NCBI RefSeq assembly: GCF_900116135.1
Contig: NZ_FOZX01000002.1
Span: forward strand, 372,001-436,000
DNA length: 64,000 bases
Reading direction: 5' to 3'
From: Saccharopolyspora flava
GTDB lineage: Bacteria; Actinomycetota; Actinomycetes; Mycobacteriales; Pseudonocardiaceae
Under the pieces are notes generated by a model that saw only the letters and a list, made by a program, of their open reading frames with translations, was not told the DNA's origin and searched no databases. A program made the translations under genes and the position numbers. Shown piece by piece: positions 57,504-64,000 of the stretch (positions are counted from its first letter, which is position 1; every line of letters begins with the position of its first letter).

Positions 57504-60167
57504 TCAGTAGGCCAGCACCTGGTGGATGTTCATGCTCGCCACGATTCCGGCCAGGGTGGAGTTGTGCGTCATCGCCACGGCACCGTTCATCAGCGACACG
57601 GTCCCGCCGGCGGTGGCGTTGATGGTGACCGTGTTCGACACCTGCCCCTCCAGGCCTGCGGTGGTAGCCGTCGTCGACTTCACCCGCGATCCCTGCAGTT
57701 CGGCCCCGTTCCAGTTGAGATAGGCCGAAACGAGCTCCGACTGCACGGTCCCGGTACCGGAAGGATCGCCCTGCAACGTGTAGTCGACCGTGTAGACACC
57801 CGGAGCCAACGTCACGCTGCCGTTGCTGTTCAGCGTCACACCGGATCCGTACGGCGCCTGCAGGGTGGACATGGGCACGATCGAGTTCGCCGCGTTGCCG
57901 GCCGTGGACGTGGTGTAGAGGTACCCACCGACCGCCGGAGCCGGAGCTCCCTGCGGTCCTTGCGCACCCTGCGCACCGGTGGCGCCCTGAGGACCCACGT
58001 CACCCTGCGGGCCGGCGGGCCCTTGGGGTCCGACCGCCCCCTGAGCACCGCGAGCCCCCGCCGCGCCTTGCGGACCGGCGGGCCCCTGGGCGCCCTGAGC
58101 ACCCTGGGCGCCTTGCGGTCCCGCCGGTCCGGGCAGGCCCGTCGCACCCTGCGGACCGGCAGGACCTTGCGGCCCCGCGGCCCCCTGGGCGCCCGGAGCG
58201 CCCTGAGCACCCGGAGCTCCCTGCGCACCAGCAGCGCCCTGCGGACCCGGTGCTCCCTGAGCACCCGCCGCACCCTGCGGTCCGGGAGCGCCTTGAGCAC
58301 CGGGCGCACCGGTAGCACCTTGAGGCCCCGCCGGACCGGCAGGACCAGCCGGGCCGATCGCGCCTTGCGGACCAGGGGCGCCCTGAGCACCGGGCGCACC
58401 CGCAGCACCCTGCGGACCAGGATCACCCTGCGGCCCCTGAGCACCCGGAGCACCATCCGCACCCTGCGGGCCCGCGGGACCAGCAGGACCAGCGGGACCG
58501 ACCTCACCTTGCGGACCCGCAGCGCCCTGCGGACCGGGCTCTCCCTGCGGCCCAGGCGCACCCGGAACGCCGTCAGCACCCTGCGGACCCGCCGGGCCGA
58601 CCTCACCTTGCGGACCCGCAGCGCCTTGCGGACCCGCAGGACCAGGATCACCCTGCGGCCCCTGCGGACCCGCCGGACCGGCAGGACCAGCGGGACCGAT
58701 CTCACCCTGCGGACCCGGAGCGCCCTGGGCACCCTGCGGACCCGGATCTCCCTGCGGGCCAGGCGCACCCGGAGCACCGTCAGCACCCTGCGGACCCACC
58801 GGCCCGACCTCGCCCTGCGGCCCCTGCGCACCCGGGGCGCCATCGGCGCCCTGCGGACCCACCGGACCGACCGCGCCCTGCGGACCCGCCGGACCAACAT
58901 CACCCTGCGGCCCCTGCGCTCCCGGAGCACCGTCAGCTCCCTGCGGACCCGCTGGGCCGACCTCGCCTTGCGGACCCGGAGCACCGGGAGCGCCCTGAGG
59001 CCCCGCGGCGCCCTGAGCACCATCGGCACCTTGCGGACCCACCGGACCGGCAGGCCCAGCCGGACCGATCTCGCCCTGCGGACCCGGAGCGCCCTGCGCA
59101 CCGGGCGCGCCCGCAGCACCCTGCGGACCAGGATCACCCTGCGGACCCTGAGCACCCGGAGCGCCATCGGCACCCTGCGGACCCGCCGGACCGACAGGAC
59201 CAGCCGGACCGACCTCACCCTGCGGGCCCGCAGCACCCTGCGGACCTGGGGCGCCGACGTCGCCCTGCGGGCCTTGCGGACCGGCTGCGCCGTCGGCTCC
59301 GGGAACGCCTTGCGGGCCGATGGGTCCCTGCGCACCGGTCAGCCCCTGTGGACCGGCGGGGCCCTGGGCACCGACGTCGCCCTGCGGCCCCTGCGCACCG
59401 GGAGCGCCCGGCGCACCATCAGCGCTTTGCGGACCAACAGGACCCGCCGGGCCCGCAGGACCGATCTCGCCCTGCGGTCCCTGAACACCGGGAGCGCCAG
59501 GGGCACCGTCGGCACCCTGCGGACCCGGCGCACCATCGGCGCCCTGCGGACCGGCGGGACCGGTCGCGCCCGGGAGTCCTTGGGCACCGGTGTCGCCCTG
59601 CGGCCCCTGCGGGCCTGCGGGACCCGCCGCGCCGTCGGCTCCTTGCGGACCGGCCGGGCCCATCGCGCCGTCGGCGCCCTGCGGGCCCTGAGGTCCCGGC
59701 TCGCCCGTGCCCGGTTCTCCCGCCGGGCCCTGCGCTCCTTCGGCTCCCTGGGGCCCGGGCGGTCCGGCCGGACCCGCGACGCCGGGAGCACCGGTTTCGC
59801 CTTGCGGGCCAACGGCCCCCGGCGCCCCGGTCCCGCCCTGAGCACCGGTGGCGCCCTGCGGGCCGCGCGGCCCTCCGGCTGGTCCTTGCGCGCCCTGCGC
59901 ACCGTCCGCGCCCTGCGGGCCCTGCGCTCCTTCCGGACCGGACGGGCCGGAGTAAGGAGCGGACGGCAGTGCCGTCGCGGTCGCCGACCCCGGCTCGCCG
60001 AACACCGGTCCTTCCACCCCGGCCGGACCCACGCCGAACCAGGGCTGTTCGGGACCGGCGACGGCCAGCGCGGAGGAAGGAGTGCTCAACACCGCGACGA
60101 TCGCCGCGGTGGAGCTCACGACGATGTCGACGGTGCGGCGCGCTCGAGCCGCCCTGCGACGACTCAC
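57504..60167 (-). CDS. Collagen-like surface protein with BclA-like C-terminal domain
   Basis: An 887-residue protein. The first 38 residues are basic then hydrophobic ([26 protein letters not shown]), a likely signal peptide or anchor. Residues 74-742 are Gly-X-Y repeats, about 220 triplets rich in GPQ, GAQ, GAP and GPA, with at least two phase breaks near the start (GPAGGPRG and GEPGTGEPG). The last 145 residues ('[22 protein letters not shown]' to '[13 protein letters not shown]') form a hydrophobic beta-rich domain resembling the trimerising C-terminal domain of Bacillus exosporium BclA. The GTG at 60167 overlaps the upstream gene as GTGA. A triple-helical, probably glycosylated filament on spores or hyphae is inferred. 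Confidence 0.92.
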   Translation of the reverse strand: MSRRRAARARRTVDIVVSSTAAIVAVLSTPSSALAVAGPEQPWFGVGPAGVEGPVFGEPGSATATALPSAPYSGPSGPEGAQGPQGADGAQGAQGPAGGPRGPQGATGAQGGTGAPGAVGPQGETGAPGVAGPAGPPGPQGAEGAQGPAGEPGTGEPGPQGPQGADGAMGPAGPQGADGAAGPAGPQGPQGDTGAQGLPGATGPAGPQGADGAPGPQGADGAPGAPGVQGPQGEIGPAGPAGPVGPQSADGAPGAPGAQGPQGDVGAQGPAGPQGLTGAQGPIGPQGVPGADGAAGPQGPQGDVGAPGPQGAAGPQGEVGPAGPVGPAGPQGADGAPGAQGPQGDPGPQGAAGAPGAQGAPGPQGEIGPAGPAGPVGPQGADGAQGAAGPQGAPGAPGPQGEVGPAGPQGADGAPGAQGPQGDVGPAGPQGAVGPVGPQGADGAPGAQGPQGEVGPVGPQGADGAPGAPGPQGDPGPQGAQGAPGPQGEIGPAGPAGPAGPQGPQGDPGPAGPQGAAGPQGEVGPAGPQGADGVPGAPGPQGEPGPQGAAGPQGEVGPAGPAGPAGPQGADGAPGAQGPQGDPGPQGAAGAPGAQGAPGPQGAIGPAGPAGPAGPQGATGAPGAQGAPGPQGAAGAQGAPGPQGAAGAQGAPGAQGAPGAQGAAGPQGPAGPQGATGLPGPAGPQGAQGAQGAQGPAGPQGAAGARGAQGAVGPQGPAGPQGDVGPQGATGAQGAQGPQGAPAPAVGGYLYTTSTAGNAANSIVPMSTLQAPYGSGVTLNSNGSVTLAPGVYTVDYTLQGDPSGTGTVQSELVSAYLNWNGAELQGSRVKSTTATTAGLEGQVSNTVTINATAGGTVSLMNGAVAMTHNSTLAGIVASMNIHQVLAY

Positions 60168-60715
60168 GAGTCACCGCCGACGATCTTGATCGTCCCGTTG
60201 TCGGTCAGCTGCTTGGACTCGCCGATCATCGGCGAGAAGACCTCGGTCTGGAATCCCCCGTTCTTGAACGAGAAGTAGGTCGACAGAGACCGGTTGTGGA
60301 AGACGGCGATGAGAGCGCCGTCCTCGGCTTCGGCGACGTCGGCCATGTCCTCCTGCGCACCGCGCAACGCCTCGTAGCCGTTGATGGCGTAGTAGGTGGC
60401 GACCGTGAGGTACTGGCCGGGATCACCGGCGGGGACGTTCTGCGGCAGGTACCGGACGAAGATCGCGTTCTTCCTGGTGACCGTGACCTCGATCTTCGTG
60501 TCGGGGCGCTCGCCCGCCCAGTAGAGCGGGTAGTGCTGACCGGCGAGGTCTTCGAGCTCGCTGGTCGAGACGATGGTCGGCGTCCCGACGGGCACGGGGT
60601 TGGAACCGGAGGCGCTGATCGGCCCGCCGGACCGCAGCATCCAGCCGCCCACTCCGGCCAGGACGACGACCAGGGCCACCAGGGCCCACAGGACCTTCTT
60701 GTTCCTCGTTCCCAT
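60164..60715 (-). CDS. Membrane-anchored protein coupled to the collagen-like gene
   Basis: A bitopic protein of 183 residues. One N-terminal membrane helix (residues 8-27, [20 protein letters not shown]) is followed by a 155-residue external domain ('[44 protein letters not shown]' and '[60 protein letters not shown]'). No family is recognised. The stop overlaps the collagen-like start by four bases, so equal or linked synthesis is expected, and it may anchor or export the collagen-like protein. An RBS-like GGAGAGAGGG precedes the ATG. Confidence 0.85.
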   Translation of the reverse strand: MGTRNKKVLWALVALVVVLAGVGGWMLRSGGPISASGSNPVPVGTPTIVSTSELEDLAGQHYPLYWAGERPDTKIEVTVTRKNAIFVRYLPQNVPAGDPGQYLTVATYYAINGYEALRGAQEDMADVAEAEDGALIAVFHNRSLSTYFSFKNGGFQTEVFSPMIGESKQLTDNGTIKIVGGDS

Positions 60716-61058
60716 CCGGCACGCCCTCTCTCCGCAAGCGCCGGGTCACGACAACGGCGTCCGCGCGTCACATCCGCGATGTCCGGAGCGAAACCTGCTC
60801 GGTCGCAGGAACAAGCGCCCCACATTCGTCCGAAGTGGAGCATCCCCAGATGCGAAGCCAGTGTCGTGGCCCGTGTTTGGACGAACTAACTCGATTAGAG
60901 AGTGAAACCTCGCGGAAGATCCGCTCCGCGAGACCGACCATGATCCCCGAACGAGTGATCACGACCTGCGAAAACGTGAATCCACCACAAAAATCCGCAC
61001 GTTTCGGACGAACCGAGATCGAAAACATGAACAGCGATCTTGATTCGTCTTCTCGGTT
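60716..61058. other. Promoter region of the collagen-like operon and 3' end of the monooxygenase
   Basis: About 340 bases, AT-richer than average in its second half, with no open frame of its own. An 8-bp stem CTCGCGGA/TCCGCGAG at 60909-60932 may terminate the monooxygenase gene. The promoter of the operon should lie here. Confidence 0.45.
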
Positions 61059-62639
61059 TCACACACGATTCCCGGGACCGACGTCCAACGGCGCACCGAG
61101 CCAGGTCTCCAACGCCGCGTTCACCGCGTCGCGGTCCGGTTCGCCCGCCCACGCGACGAAGCCGTCGGGACGCACGAGAACGGCCGCCGGGACGTCGTCT
61201 CCGCGGGGAGCGGAGGTGATGGTCCGCATGCGGTCGCGATAGGCCTCGGCGGCGTCCCGCAACGAGCCCGCGGGGTCGAGCAGGAGCGCTTTGCCGTCGT
61301 GCACGTGGTCGCTGAGCCGGGAACCGTCGGCGAGGTCGTAGTCGGGAACGCCGGCACCGACCAGCGGGTGGTCTCCGGGGAGGTCGTAGCGCTGGCCGAT
61401 GCCGGCGATCTTCTTCGCGAGGTGAGTGGTGCCGTCAGTGGTCCCGGCGAGATCCCCGACCACCTGGCGCAGCGCGCGGGCGTGCGGTTCGGGGCGCATC
61501 AGCGCGATCTGGGCGCGCGTCCAGTCCAGCACCCACGCGCCGAGGGGGTGCCGCTCAGCGGTGTAGGTGTCGAGCAGCCCGTCGGGCGCCGTTCCGCGCG
61601 CGGTCGCGGCCAGTTTCCAGCCGAGGTTCACGGCGTCTCCGAGGCCGAGGTTGAGCCCTTGCCCGCCGAACGGCGAGTGGACGTGGGCGGAATCGCCCGC
61701 GAGGAGAACCCTGCCCCGCCGGTAGGTCGTGGCTTGTCTGGCGTTGTCGGTGAACCGGGTGAGGCTCGTGATCGCGTTGATCGTGACGTCGGCGCCGGTC
61801 ACGTGCCGGATCGAGGCCCGCAGCTCGTCGGCGGTGGCGGGCGCGTGACGTTCCGCGGGGGCACCGCCGAAGGCGATGGTGGTGATCCTCCTGCGCGCCG
61901 GGTCGTTGATGTAGACGCCGGTCGGGCTCACCTGCCAGCCGACGCCGAGGTCCTGCGTCCCGGTGATGTCGGCGACGGCGTGGTAGGCGGTGATTTCCGG
62001 TTCGGTTCCCGGGAAGTCGAATCCGGCGCGCTTGCGGACCTCGCTCCGGCCGCCGTCGCAGCCGACGAGCCATCCGCACCGGACTGGTCCGTCGCTGGTC
62101 TCGACGGTCACGCCGTCGGCGTCTTCGGCGAAATCGGTGAGCTCCACGCCCCGGCGCAGTTCCACCCCGAGAGCCGCGGCGTGCTCGGCGAGAATCTCCT
62201 CGATCCGCTTCTGGTGGACCAGGGCGACCAGGTCGAGCGGGTGGAGGTCGGAGAGTTCGGGATCGGAGTCGTCGAGGAGCGCTTCGCTGAGCGGGATCGC
62301 GGCGAAGTGGCCGGCGAACCTCGGCAGCGCCCGCTCGCCGCCCTCCCCTCCGGAGAGGAACGAGACGAACCACTCGTCCTGCTGCTGGGCACGCCGGAGC
62401 GCGGGCAGCAGACCGCGCCGGTGAAGCGCCTCGATGCTGGGCCGGTTCAAGGTCCCGGCCTTGAGCCCGGTGGAGGGCTCGGTCAACCTCTCCACCACCA
62501 CGACGGAGGCCCCACCCAACCGAAGCTCCGCAGCCAACATCAAGCCCACAGGCCCTCCCCCAGCAACGACCACATCGAAATCAGCAGGAGAAGACCCGGA
62601 CATCCCAGACATCCCAGGAGTTTCGGTTGACACCGCCAT
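61059..62639 (-). CDS. FAD-dependent aromatic monooxygenase (RdmE/PgaE type)
   Basis: A flavoprotein hydroxylase of 526 residues. The FAD-binding motif is FDVVVAGGGPVGLMLAAELRLGG, the second is GWLVGCDGGRSEVRKRAGFDFPG and the third 'GRVLLAGDSAHVHSPFGGQGLNLGLGDAVNLGWKLA'. The C-terminal 120 residues form the thioredoxin-like domain ('GKALLLDPAGSLRDAAEAYRDRMRTIT', 'AAVLVRPDGFVAWAGE') of polyketide and phenol hydroxylases. The ATG at 62639 has GGGAGG six bases upstream. No polyketide synthase genes are nearby, so it is probably a stand-alone xenobiotic or antibiotic-modifying enzyme such as a rifampicin- or tetracycline-type monooxygenase. It has an unusual A-rich leader. Confidence 0.92.
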   Translation of the reverse strand: MAVSTETPGMSGMSGSSPADFDVVVAGGGPVGLMLAAELRLGGASVVVVERLTEPSTGLKAGTLNRPSIEALHRRGLLPALRRAQQQDEWFVSFLSGGEGGERALPRFAGHFAAIPLSEALLDDSDPELSDLHPLDLVALVHQKRIEEILAEHAAALGVELRRGVELTDFAEDADGVTVETSDGPVRCGWLVGCDGGRSEVRKRAGFDFPGTEPEITAYHAVADITGTQDLGVGWQVSPTGVYINDPARRRITTIAFGGAPAERHAPATADELRASIRHVTGADVTINAITSLTRFTDNARQATTYRRGRVLLAGDSAHVHSPFGGQGLNLGLGDAVNLGWKLAATARGTAPDGLLDTYTAERHPLGAWVLDWTRAQIALMRPEPHARALRQVVGDLAGTTDGTTHLAKKIAGIGQRYDLPGDHPLVGAGVPDYDLADGSRLSDHVHDGKALLLDPAGSLRDAAEAYRDRMRTITSAPRGDDVPAAVLVRPDGFVAWAGEPDRDAVNAALETWLGAPLDVGPGNRV

Positions 62640-62767
62640 CACGATCCTCCCGACCCGAGCCAGGACACAACCAGAAAGATCCAGAAAAGCACCAAACCAA
62701 AACGAAGAAAAGCAAAGAACAGCAAGGAAAGGCGAGGGAAGCAGGAAAAGCCAGCGGAAAGCGGACT
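62640..62767 (-). promoter_or_regulatory. Purine/pyrimidine-biased leader of the monooxygenase gene
   Basis: About 120 bases upstream of the monooxygenase start are strikingly A-rich on the plus strand, hence U/C-rich in the transcript, in contrast to the GC-rich surroundings. It reads as a long pyrimidine tract in the 5' untranslated region. No palindrome was found. Confidence 0.5.
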
Positions 62768-62864
62768 GCTGGTCACTGAGCAGGCCGGGAACGGCGCTCA
62801 ACGAGAGGAGCCGACGCCAAGCGGCCACCGCACCGTGGGGGCCTGCGGGGGCTCGGCCCCCGCA
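62768..62864. repeat. 97-bp direct repeat ending in a hairpin, copy 1
   Basis: Starts GCTGGTCACTGAGCAGGCCG and ends with the hairpin TGCGGGGG-CTCGG-CCCCCGCA at 62844-62864. It matches 62927-63024 over most of its length, including GCGGCCACCGCACCGT. Confidence 0.85.
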
Positions 62865-62926
62865 ACTAACACATCGGGACGAGCAGGTCCGCGCATTCCG
62901 CGGACACAACTCGCCCCGAGTCAATC

Positions 62927-63024
62927 GCTGGTCACTGAGCAGGCCGGGAACGACGCTCAAGTGAGGAGCCCTCCCCGAGCGGCCACCGCACCGTAGGGGG
63001 CTTGGGGGAGTCGCTCCCCCAAAA
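62927..63024. repeat. 97-bp direct repeat ending in a hairpin, copy 2
   Basis: The second copy, in the same orientation, 159 bases after the first, ending with the hairpin TTGGGGGAGTCGCTCCCCCAA (63002-63022). The hairpin sequences of the two copies differ, but both remain fully paired. Confidence 0.85.
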
Positions 63025-63045
63025 TCATGACAGAGCGATAAAGCG

Positions 63046-63071
63046 AAACGCCCTGCGTGAGCAGGGCGTTT
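63046..63071 (-). terminator. Terminator after tRNA-Ala
   Basis: AAACGCCCTGC with its complement around a GTGA loop. On the minus strand it is followed by TTTCGCTTT, giving a factor-independent terminator 13 bases after the tRNA. Confidence 0.85.
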
Positions 63072-63083
63072 CCAATCGCGGCG

Positions 63084-63156
63084 TGGAGCTGAGGGGAATC
63101 GAACCCCTGACCTTCTCGATGCGAACGAGACGCGCTACCAACTGCGCTACAGCCCC
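63084..63156 (-). tRNA. tRNA-Ala (anticodon CGC)
   Basis: A 73-base cloverleaf on the minus strand. The acceptor stem is GGGGCTG/CAGCTCC with the G3-U70 pair that marks alanine tRNAs and discriminator A. The anticodon loop TTCGCAT reads CGC, and the T arm is AGGGG-TTCGAAT-CCCCT. CCA is not encoded. Confidence 0.96.
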
Positions 63157-63249
63157 TCGACCGGTGAGTCGGACCCTCCGGCTTTGTTGTGGGGAAAGCT
63201 TAGCAAGAGCCTCCGGGGGCTCTTGCAGCACCCCCTCTTTTCCGGTCGG

Positions 63250-64000
63250 TCACTCCCCGGCGGCCCTGCGGTAGGGCTCCCAGGTGCGCTCGTCGAGCTC
63301 GTCGAACACGGGGTCCTCGTCGTCGATCTCGACGCGGACGCCGGGGACGACGGGGCGGATGTCGGCGGCGCGGTCCTGGGCGGAGACGGGCTCGGGCCTG
63401 CGCTCGGCCTCGATCTCGTCCTCGTAGTCCTCGACGAACTCGTCGAGCTCGTCGAACTCGGGGTCACCGGTGTAGTCGTCGTAGTCGTCCCGGTAGTCGC
63501 CGTCGCGGTAGTCCCGGTCGCGGTGGTCGCCGTCCCGGTAGTCCTCGTCGCGGTAGTCGTCGCGCTCGTCGTGCCCGGCCTCGTCCAGCTCCTGCTCGTC
63601 GAGCTCGCGCTCGCCGTTGATGCGGGCGAGGCGGCGGGCGCGGATGTCCTCCTCGATGCGGACCTGGCGGCGCAGGTAGGTGAGGTAGCCGACCAGTGAC
63701 AGGTCGACCAGCGCGTGCCCCCACCACAGGACCGGCCACAGCAGGGCGGCCAGCAGCGCGGTGGTGACCGCGAGCAGCAGCATGGTGAGCACGATGCGCT
63801 GCCTGCGGGCGTACTTGGCGCGGGCGACGAGCGCCGCGGCCTCGGGGTCGTAGCCGCCCCGGCCCGGCCGGTAGCGACGCCCGGCGCGGACGTCCTCGCT
63901 GTTGACGGGACGCCAGTCCTCGTCGTGCTCCTCGACGGTCTCGTCCACGTCCTGCTCGTCGACGTCCAGCCCGGGTTCAGGCATCCCGACCTCCACCCTG
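63250..64000 (-). CDS. SepX/GlpR-like divisome membrane protein, partial
   Basis: The frame is open to the right edge, so the N-terminus is missing. Two membrane segments at about residues 69-105 of the visible part ('RIVLTMLLLAVTTALLAALLWPVLWWGHALVDLSLVGYLTYLRRQVRIEEDIRARR') match the conserved core of SepX/GlpR, a divisome protein of Streptomyces. The N-terminal helix typical of the family would lie outside. The C-terminal half is very acidic with an RDxDY-type repeat ('YRDEDYRDGDHRDRDYRDGD'), probably disordered. Position relative to tRNA and pmt matches Rv0996. The partner is presumably the cell-division machinery. Confidence 0.75.
   Translation of the reverse strand, partial: RVEVGMPEPGLDVDEQDVDETVEEHDEDWRPVNSEDVRAGRRYRPGRGGYDPEAAALVARAKYARRQRIVLTMLLLAVTTALLAALLWPVLWWGHALVDLSLVGYLTYLRRQVRIEEDIRARRLARINGERELDEQELDEAGHDERDDYRDEDYRDGDHRDRDYRDGDYRDDYDDYTGDPEFDELDEFVEDYEDEIEAERRPEPVSAQDRAADIRPVVPGVRVEIDDEDPVFDELDERTWEPYRRAAGE

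Noticed and set aside
57522..60278. 918-codon open frame opposite the collagen-like gene
   Set aside because: The Gly-X-Y codon pattern removes stops on the complementary strand. The product is a low-complexity Arg/Thr/Leu repeat with no start signal.

Overview
The window is about 64 kb of GC-rich actinobacterial chromosome. GTG starts are frequent, genes are packed in short operons, and many start and stop codons overlap (ATGA/GTGA). From 6.8 kb to 48.5 kb, and again at the right edge, the gene order matches what I recall of the Mycobacterium tuberculosis Rv0996-Rv1026 neighbourhood: sepX-like, pmt, rsmI, metG, tatD, rpfB, ksgA, ispE, acyl-AMP ligase, pth, rplY, prs, glmU, tetR, mfd, mazG, lpqU-like, eno, ftsB-like, DUF501, ppx. 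The lack of mycobacterial lineage genes, together with an S-box-controlled metNIQ operon and the gene complement, suggests a Pseudonocardiales member such as Saccharopolyspora. That assignment is inference; no rRNA is present.

Layout. 0-6.6 kb: the 3' end of an S10-like carboxypeptidase gene, a SepF-like cell-division gene and a five-gene oligopeptide ABC importer. 6.8-22.8 kb: ppx, three MltB-like lytic transglycosylases, aidB-like acyl-CoA dehydrogenase, DUF501, ftsB-like, eno, a TPR protein, mazG, a SurA/PrsA-like lipoprotein, mfd and its TetR neighbour. 22.9-36 kb: acyl-CoA desaturase with a palindromic operator candidate, tRNA-Gln(TTG), a GGDEF diguanylate cyclase, glmU-prs, a nitroreductase, rplY-pth, an acyl-AMP ligase, an ABC-F ATPase and ispE. 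36-48.5 kb: metNIQ behind a SAM riboswitch and a previously unlisted 47-codon ORF, then ksgA, rpfB, a second Rpf, tatD, metG, rsmI and pmt. 48.5-63 kb is an accessory block: lysine 6-aminotransferase, TetR, two SDRs, an XRE/MmyB-like regulator, a membrane protein with an NBR1-like Ig domain, a Tat-exported GH64 glucanase, a glycosyltransferase with a methyltransferase-like tail, a very long collagen-like protein coupled to a membrane-anchored partner, and a FAD monooxygenase. The right edge holds tRNA-Ala(CGC) and a SepX/GlpR-like gene.

The main unexplained signals are of three kinds. First, there is a collagen-like surface-protein locus with about 220 Gly-X-Y triplets, a BclA-like C-terminal domain, a translationally coupled membrane partner and a convergent glycosyltransferase. 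Second, the small ORF next to metN has its Shine-Dalgarno overlapping the 3' arm of the riboswitch P1 helix. Third, several families of intergenic palindromic elements recur between genes: the TTTTCATGAAAA family at 9.5, 17.2 and 29.1 kb; a roughly 70-bp element with 18-21-bp inverted arms at 11.2, 31.5 and 45.9 kb; 18-bp palindromes on a strict 24-bp period at 14.3 and 36.2 kb; and a contiguous 3 x 24 bp palindromic array at 51.8 kb.
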